From Nitratireductor sp. (GTDB taxonomy: Bacteria; Pseudomonadota; Alphaproteobacteria; Rhizobiales; Rhizobiaceae): DNA of 64,000 nt. The DNA is taken from NCBI GenBank assembly GCA_020637805.1, contig JACKJU010000002.1:310001-374000 (forward strand), written 5' to 3'. Made by a program: the position numbers and the translations under genes. The notes beneath the pieces were generated by a model. It was not told the DNA's origin and did not search any database. It saw only the letters and a list, made by a program, of their open reading frames with translations. Below are positions 61,127 to 64,000 of the stretch, piece after piece; within the stretch, counting starts at the first letter, position 1, and the number at the start of each line of letters is the position of its first letter.

Positions 61127-61601
61127 CGTTGATCTGTCGTGGAAGGGCGCAAGACGGCAAGGCGCTGAGCCCCTCATTTTTTTGGAAACAATTTCGGACG
61201 GTTGAAGTGAAGTGCCGGAAAAGGGATTCCGGCACTTCATGCATTGATTCAACCGTGATTTTTTCTTGTACGATCTCTATTTCGCCAGCTGCTTCGCTGT
61301 TATAGGGATGCTCTTCGGAATGCCTTCGTCCCTTGCCGAGATCCTTGCGTGCCCGCTCGTCCTTGTCGAGCTTCTCGAAGCTCTCTATCACGCCATCTGC
61401 TTCCTGTTTGACGTCCGGCAAGGCGTCGCGCTCATTCGTCAGACGGTTCTTGGCAGTTCCCTGTTGACCGAACTCGCCCATCTTTTTTTCAGCGAGATCG
61501 ATTTCGGTCGTCTTCCCCGGTTTTCCCGGGGCTTGGTGACCGTTGGGACCGGCGCGGTTTCCCGCCACGCCGCCTCCCATCTTCTTTCCGGCATTTGCCA
61601 T
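60873..61601 (-). CDS. Small hydrophilic hypothetical protein, C-terminus doubtful
   Basis: ATG at 61601 with AAAGGAG upstream. The first about 120 residues are charged and low-complexity (KKMGGGVAGNRAGPNGHQAPGKPGK, EKKMGEFGQQGTAKNRL, EFEKLDKDERARKDLGKG) and look like a real small stress-type protein. The frame then runs through the hairpin at 61201-61253 and 254 bp antisense to the EAL gene, where the composition is not protein-like. The natural stop is probably lost by a small frameshift, or the true protein ends earlier. Function unknown. Confidence 0.4.
   Translation of the reverse strand: MANAGKKMGGGVAGNRAGPNGHQAPGKPGKTTEIDLAEKKMGEFGQQGTAKNRLTNERDALPDVKQEADGVIESFEKLDKDERARKDLGKGRRHSEEHPYNSEAAGEIEIVQEKITVESMHEVPESLFRHFTSTVRNCFQKNEGLSALPSCALPRQINVRRSSDRGLNAERGGTPGCSSWLCAHPAACRRDTLGPHRNRSVSGFPPGLFPRYLQPPRPDRGPRTFRELPSRYAVPAGHPRSP
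61201..61253. terminator. Bidirectional hairpin terminator
   Basis: A 12-bp perfect stem GAAGTGCCGGAA/TTCCGGCACTTC (61209-61238) with a 6-nt loop is enclosed by a second stem GTTGAA/TTCAAC (61201-61206, 61248-61253). A T6 run follows at 61259 on the plus strand. It lies 75 bp after the EAL gene. Confidence 0.65.
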
Positions 61602-61632
61602 CGTTGACTCCTTTCATAGTCCTGATCGGATG

Positions 61633-62193
61633 TCAGGCAGCTTTCCTGTCGTGGCGTCCTTCTTCGATCTCTTCGACGATCTTGGCGCAGAAAGCATCGA
61701 GATCGCCCGGATTGCGTGAGGTGATGATTCCGTTGTCGACGACAACCTCCGCATCGCGCCATTTTGCTCCGGCGTTGATGACATCGGTCTTTATCGACTT
61801 GTAGGAGGTCAGTTCACGGCCTTCAGCTACCTGGGCTTCGATGAGGAGCCATGGCGCATGGCAGATCGCAGCTACGACCTTGCCGCTTTCGACAAATTTC
61901 CTGACGAACGCCACCGCCTGCTCGTTGACGCGCAGAAGATCGGGATTGATCTGGCCGCCCGGCAGAACGAGCGCGTCATAGTCATCGACAGAAGCGTCAG
62001 ACAATTGAACATTCACATCGACGGTATCGCCCCAGTCCTTCTGGTCCCAGCTGCGGATGTTTCCGTTTTCCGGCGACACGATATGAACGGTTGCGCCGCT
62101 GTCGGTCAGGTGTTCAAGCGGGCGTCGCAATTCCGACCGCTCGTAGCCGTTTGTTGCGAGAATGGCGATTTTTGCTTTCGAGATCTCGGGCAT
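61633..62193 (-). CDS. DJ-1/PfpI family protein (YhbO-like)
   Basis: 186 aa. KIAILATNGYERSELRRPLEHLTDSGATVHIVSPENG, DALVLPGGQINPDLLRVNEQAVAFVRKF, and the nucleophile elbow AAICHAPWLLIEAQV (catalytic Cys near 110, His next). Related proteins are glyoxalase III/deglycase or stress proteins; activity is not defined by sequence. It lies upstream of, and in the same direction as, the hydrophilic protein. Confidence 0.93.
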   Translation of the reverse strand: MPEISKAKIAILATNGYERSELRRPLEHLTDSGATVHIVSPENGNIRSWDQKDWGDTVDVNVQLSDASVDDYDALVLPGGQINPDLLRVNEQAVAFVRKFVESGKVVAAICHAPWLLIEAQVAEGRELTSYKSIKTDVINAGAKWRDAEVVVDNGIITSRNPGDLDAFCAKIVEEIEEGRHDRKAA

Positions 62194-62576
62194 TTCATGC
62201 TCCTGTTTTTCTTTTCGGGTTCGTAGACGAAATGCGGAACGGCAGTGATTTGTTCCTTTGGGCTCAGGGATACCGGTTCGGGCAGTCCGGTGGATTGACG
62301 GTGGAAATCGTTATACCGGCCAAGGAAGGCGGCGAGGGAGGCGGCCAAGGAAGACGGCACCAGCCGGCTTGCCTTCAGGTTCGGTCATGGGCCGGAACAA
62401 ATGAGCTTCGTGCTGGAACAAATGCGGCTTCCCGGGCGTTTACGCGTCAACGGGATGCGTTGCATCCCGCCGATGGCAACTCGTTGTCCCAGTGCCGCAA
62501 TTTCGCGGCGGTCCTTGTGCCTCGCAGGTCGGTTTTCCCTTCCCGCTCGCAGGCGCGTTTTCAAAGGTGAAATCAA
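62194..62576. other. Intergenic region, no gene seen
   Basis: 383 bp between the divergent PfpI and HdeD genes. Open frames here overlap each other and have no RBS or recognisable motif. It should hold both promoters; no dyad or terminator was noticed. Confidence 0.5.
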
Positions 62577-63224
62577 ATGCAAAACAGCCAGACACAAATC
62601 AGCGGCGAAAGCGTATCCGAGATGTCGCCGCGCCTGCGCCAGGATTTCTTCAGGCGGATGGCAGAACGGCGCAGCAATGCCAAGTGGGCAGGGTGGCTTG
62701 CGCTTGCGGCGGGCCTGCTGGCAATCGTCTTTCCCTTCGCTGCATCCCTCTCGATCAATGCCGTTGTGGCAGCCGTTCTCATCCTTACAGGTATCGCCAT
62801 GGTATGGTCCGGCTTCTCACTGTCCGGTTGGCACATGGCCGGCCAGATCCTGGCCGGCGTGGTTTCGATCCTTGCCGGTGCGTGGATGATCGCGTCGCCG
62901 ATCCTCGGGATTGTCACGATCACCATGCTGCTTGGGGCGGTTTTCATGGCGGAAGGCATATTTCAGATTTGGACAGCGTTTCGCATCCGGCCTGCCGCCG
63001 GCTGGGGGCTGCTTCTGTTTTCCGGCGTAGTATCCATTCTGGCAGCCGTGGCGATTGCGTTCCTTCTGCCTGCTTCGCCGATATTGCTGGGCGTGTTTGC
63101 GGGGATCAACCTGATTACCACCGGTTTTGCCCTGCTGATGCTTTCCGGCAAGCTGGAACCCGAGAGCCTCAGGGAGGCATTCCCCGATCCGCGAGCCGCG
63201 GATCAAAAGCCAAGCCAGAGCTGA
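62577..63224 (+). CDS. HdeD family (DUF308) membrane protein
   Basis: 215 aa; ATG at 62577 with AAAGGTGA upstream. After a short cytoplasmic N-terminus come six hydrophobic segments in three HdeD-type pairs: WAGWLALAAGLLAIVFPFAASL, ILTGIAMVWSGF, GQILAGVVSILAGAWMIASP, TITMLLGAVFMAEGIFQIW, GWGLLLFSGVVSILAAVAIAFLLP and FAGINLITTGFALL. Family proteins are linked to acid stress; the role here is unknown. Confidence 0.92.
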   Translation: MQNSQTQISGESVSEMSPRLRQDFFRRMAERRSNAKWAGWLALAAGLLAIVFPFAASLSINAVVAAVLILTGIAMVWSGFSLSGWHMAGQILAGVVSILAGAWMIASPILGIVTITMLLGAVFMAEGIFQIWTAFRIRPAAGWGLLLFSGVVSILAAVAIAFLLPASPILLGVFAGINLITTGFALLMLSGKLEPESLREAFPDPRAADQKPSQS

Positions 63225-63289
63225 CACCGCATGTTGTGAAGCATTCTGAAGGGCGTACGCGACGGGCCGCCCTTCCGTATTTTCCGCCG

Positions 63290-63305
63290 TGTGATGAAAA
63301 TCACA
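63290..63305. promoter_or_regulatory. Crp-like palindrome upstream of the coiled-coil gene
   Basis: TGTGAT-GAAA-ATCACA is a perfect dyad matching the Crp consensus TGTGA-N6-TCACA. It lies 119 bp before the ATG at 63424 and 66 bp after the HdeD stop. A Crp/Fnr-family protein is the probable ligand; the same dyad could also form a weak hairpin. Confidence 0.55.
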
Positions 63306-63423
63306 TTTCACGGGGCTTTTACGTCCTACTCCACACTTCAAATGACGTTCCGGCATGTCTATATTGCCGTGAGCATACTTAACCTATTTTTGCGGCGATG
63401 CCGCCGTTCGGGAGATTGATTTC

Positions 63424-64000
63424 ATGGCCAATGCCGACATGCAGAAGTTCGAATCCGAGATTGAAAGAACCCGGAACGAAATGCAGGACATGCAGACCAA
63501 GCTCGAACAGAGCGGTGTGCTTCTGGAGAAACTCGCCAAGTCGGAGACCATCGGCCAGACCGATTTTGACATTGAAAATGCCCGTATCGAGGATGTACTG
63601 GCCCAGCAGAAGGTCATGGAGGGCAATATTGCCGATCTGATCATCGGGCTTGAAGACGCGACCAACGTCTTCGGCACCGAGTTCGAGAGCATGAAGAGCT
63701 ATACTGGCTGGGAAAAATTCATCGGCATTTTCTCGAAGCAACGCATGCAGCGCATGCGTACCGAGCGCGTTCGCAACATGTCGCTGGCCGGCAATCTCCA
63801 GGAGCTGCTCGGCAAATCCGACAAGATAATCGGCATCCTCAAGTCGCAGAAATCGGCGCTGGAAGCGCGTTACGGTGCGTCCGAGAACTCGCTGAAGACC
63901 GTTCTGCAGCGCCGCCAGAAGACGACCGAGGATCTGGAAATCACCCAGAAGCGCATCGAGGAAATCAATCCGCTTCTGCTCGATATCGAAAACCAGATCG
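63424..64000 (+). CDS. Coiled-coil protein, 3' truncated by window
   Basis: The frame from the ATG at 63424 (GGGAG upstream) is open to the window edge, 192 codons. The protein is charged and helical with long coiled-coil stretches: EIERTRNEMQDMQTKLEQSGVLLEKL, NLQELLGKSDKIIGILKSQKS, RRQKTTEDLEITQKRIEEI. No signal peptide or membrane helix. Similar uncharacterised coiled-coil proteins in Hyphomicrobiales are not assigned a function; none is claimed here. Confidence 0.8.
   Translation, partial: MANADMQKFESEIERTRNEMQDMQTKLEQSGVLLEKLAKSETIGQTDFDIENARIEDVLAQQKVMEGNIADLIIGLEDATNVFGTEFESMKSYTGWEKFIGIFSKQRMQRMRTERVRNMSLAGNLQELLGKSDKIIGILKSQKSALEARYGASENSLKTVLQRRQKTTEDLEITQKRIEEINPLLLDIENQI

Overview
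The window reads as the chromosome of a marine or soil alphaproteobacterium, most likely of the order Hyphomicrobiales (Rhizobiales). It is GC-rich, with dense operons joined by ATGA-type overlaps. Typical content includes an L-carnitine/BKACE pair, a LivKHMGF importer, a Ppx/GppA-RlmE pair, and a proline-rich rhizobial-type protein with an H-x-K-like repeat tail. The genus cannot be fixed from the sequence alone.

Layout. 1-1379: end of an L-carnitine-type dehydrogenase and a BKACE (DUF849) enzyme. 1392-7082: a nitrite-reduction island with nnrS, pseudoazurin, a Crp/Fnr regulator of NnrR type, DUF1858, SCO, nirK and nirV. TTGCG-N4-TGCAA-like boxes lie upstream of three of its promoters with near-identical geometry. 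7183-11559: a very large RTX animal-haem-peroxidase. 12034-24148: an FAH-family hydrolase, then a divergent RpiR regulator and a long catabolic operon. That operon holds a LivKHMGF-like importer, an extra ATPase lacking its signature motif, cupin, Gfo/Idh/MocA, SDR, an internally deleted IlvD/Edd remnant, ALDH and an HpcH/HpaI aldolase. It is probably for a sugar or sugar-acid. 24200-30400: a decayed region with IS3-type remnants, a frameshifted secreted-protein pseudogene, and a secreted protein gene that runs into about 1.6 kb of tandem repeats of two kinds (21 bp and 30 bp).

30534-30607: tRNA-Gln(CTG). 31405-47997: a PQQ-alcohol-dehydrogenase district. It opens with a NosR/NirI-type flavoprotein and ApbE but has no nosZ. 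It continues with a broken metallohydrolase, a SoxYZ-like carrier, a periplasmic binding protein, a PedF-like cytochrome c, the PQQ-associated substrate-binding/YVTN/ABC export set, a NitT/TauT-type importer, a CXXCW-type protein, and a quinoprotein dehydrogenase with the Asp-x-Asp signature of lanthanide-dependent enzymes. 48076-51445: LuxR-type response regulator, hybrid histidine kinase and FIST protein, a set resembling the regulators next to exaA in Pseudomonas. 51651-56507: a CoxG-like protein, a form II (AYRGAGR) CO-dehydrogenase-like S-L-M set, and a cytochrome c. 56787-64000: Ppx/GppA, RlmE, a GGDEF-EAL protein with a degenerate GGDEF, a small hydrophilic protein, a PfpI/DJ-1 protein, an HdeD-family membrane protein, and the start of a coiled-coil protein.

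How it fits together. The window combines electron sinks (NirK fed by pseudoazurin) with electron sources (quinoprotein alcohol dehydrogenase with cytochrome c, and a molybdenum hydroxylase). Regulators that plausibly sense nitric oxide sit at both ends: the NnrR-type protein beside nirK, and a FIST/kinase pair beside the alcohol dehydrogenase. The most unusual signals are the repeat-tailed gene with frame-switching repeats, the NosR-ApbE pair in an alcohol-oxidation neighbourhood, the consistent NnrR-box geometry, and two genes with in-frame internal deletions in one operon.
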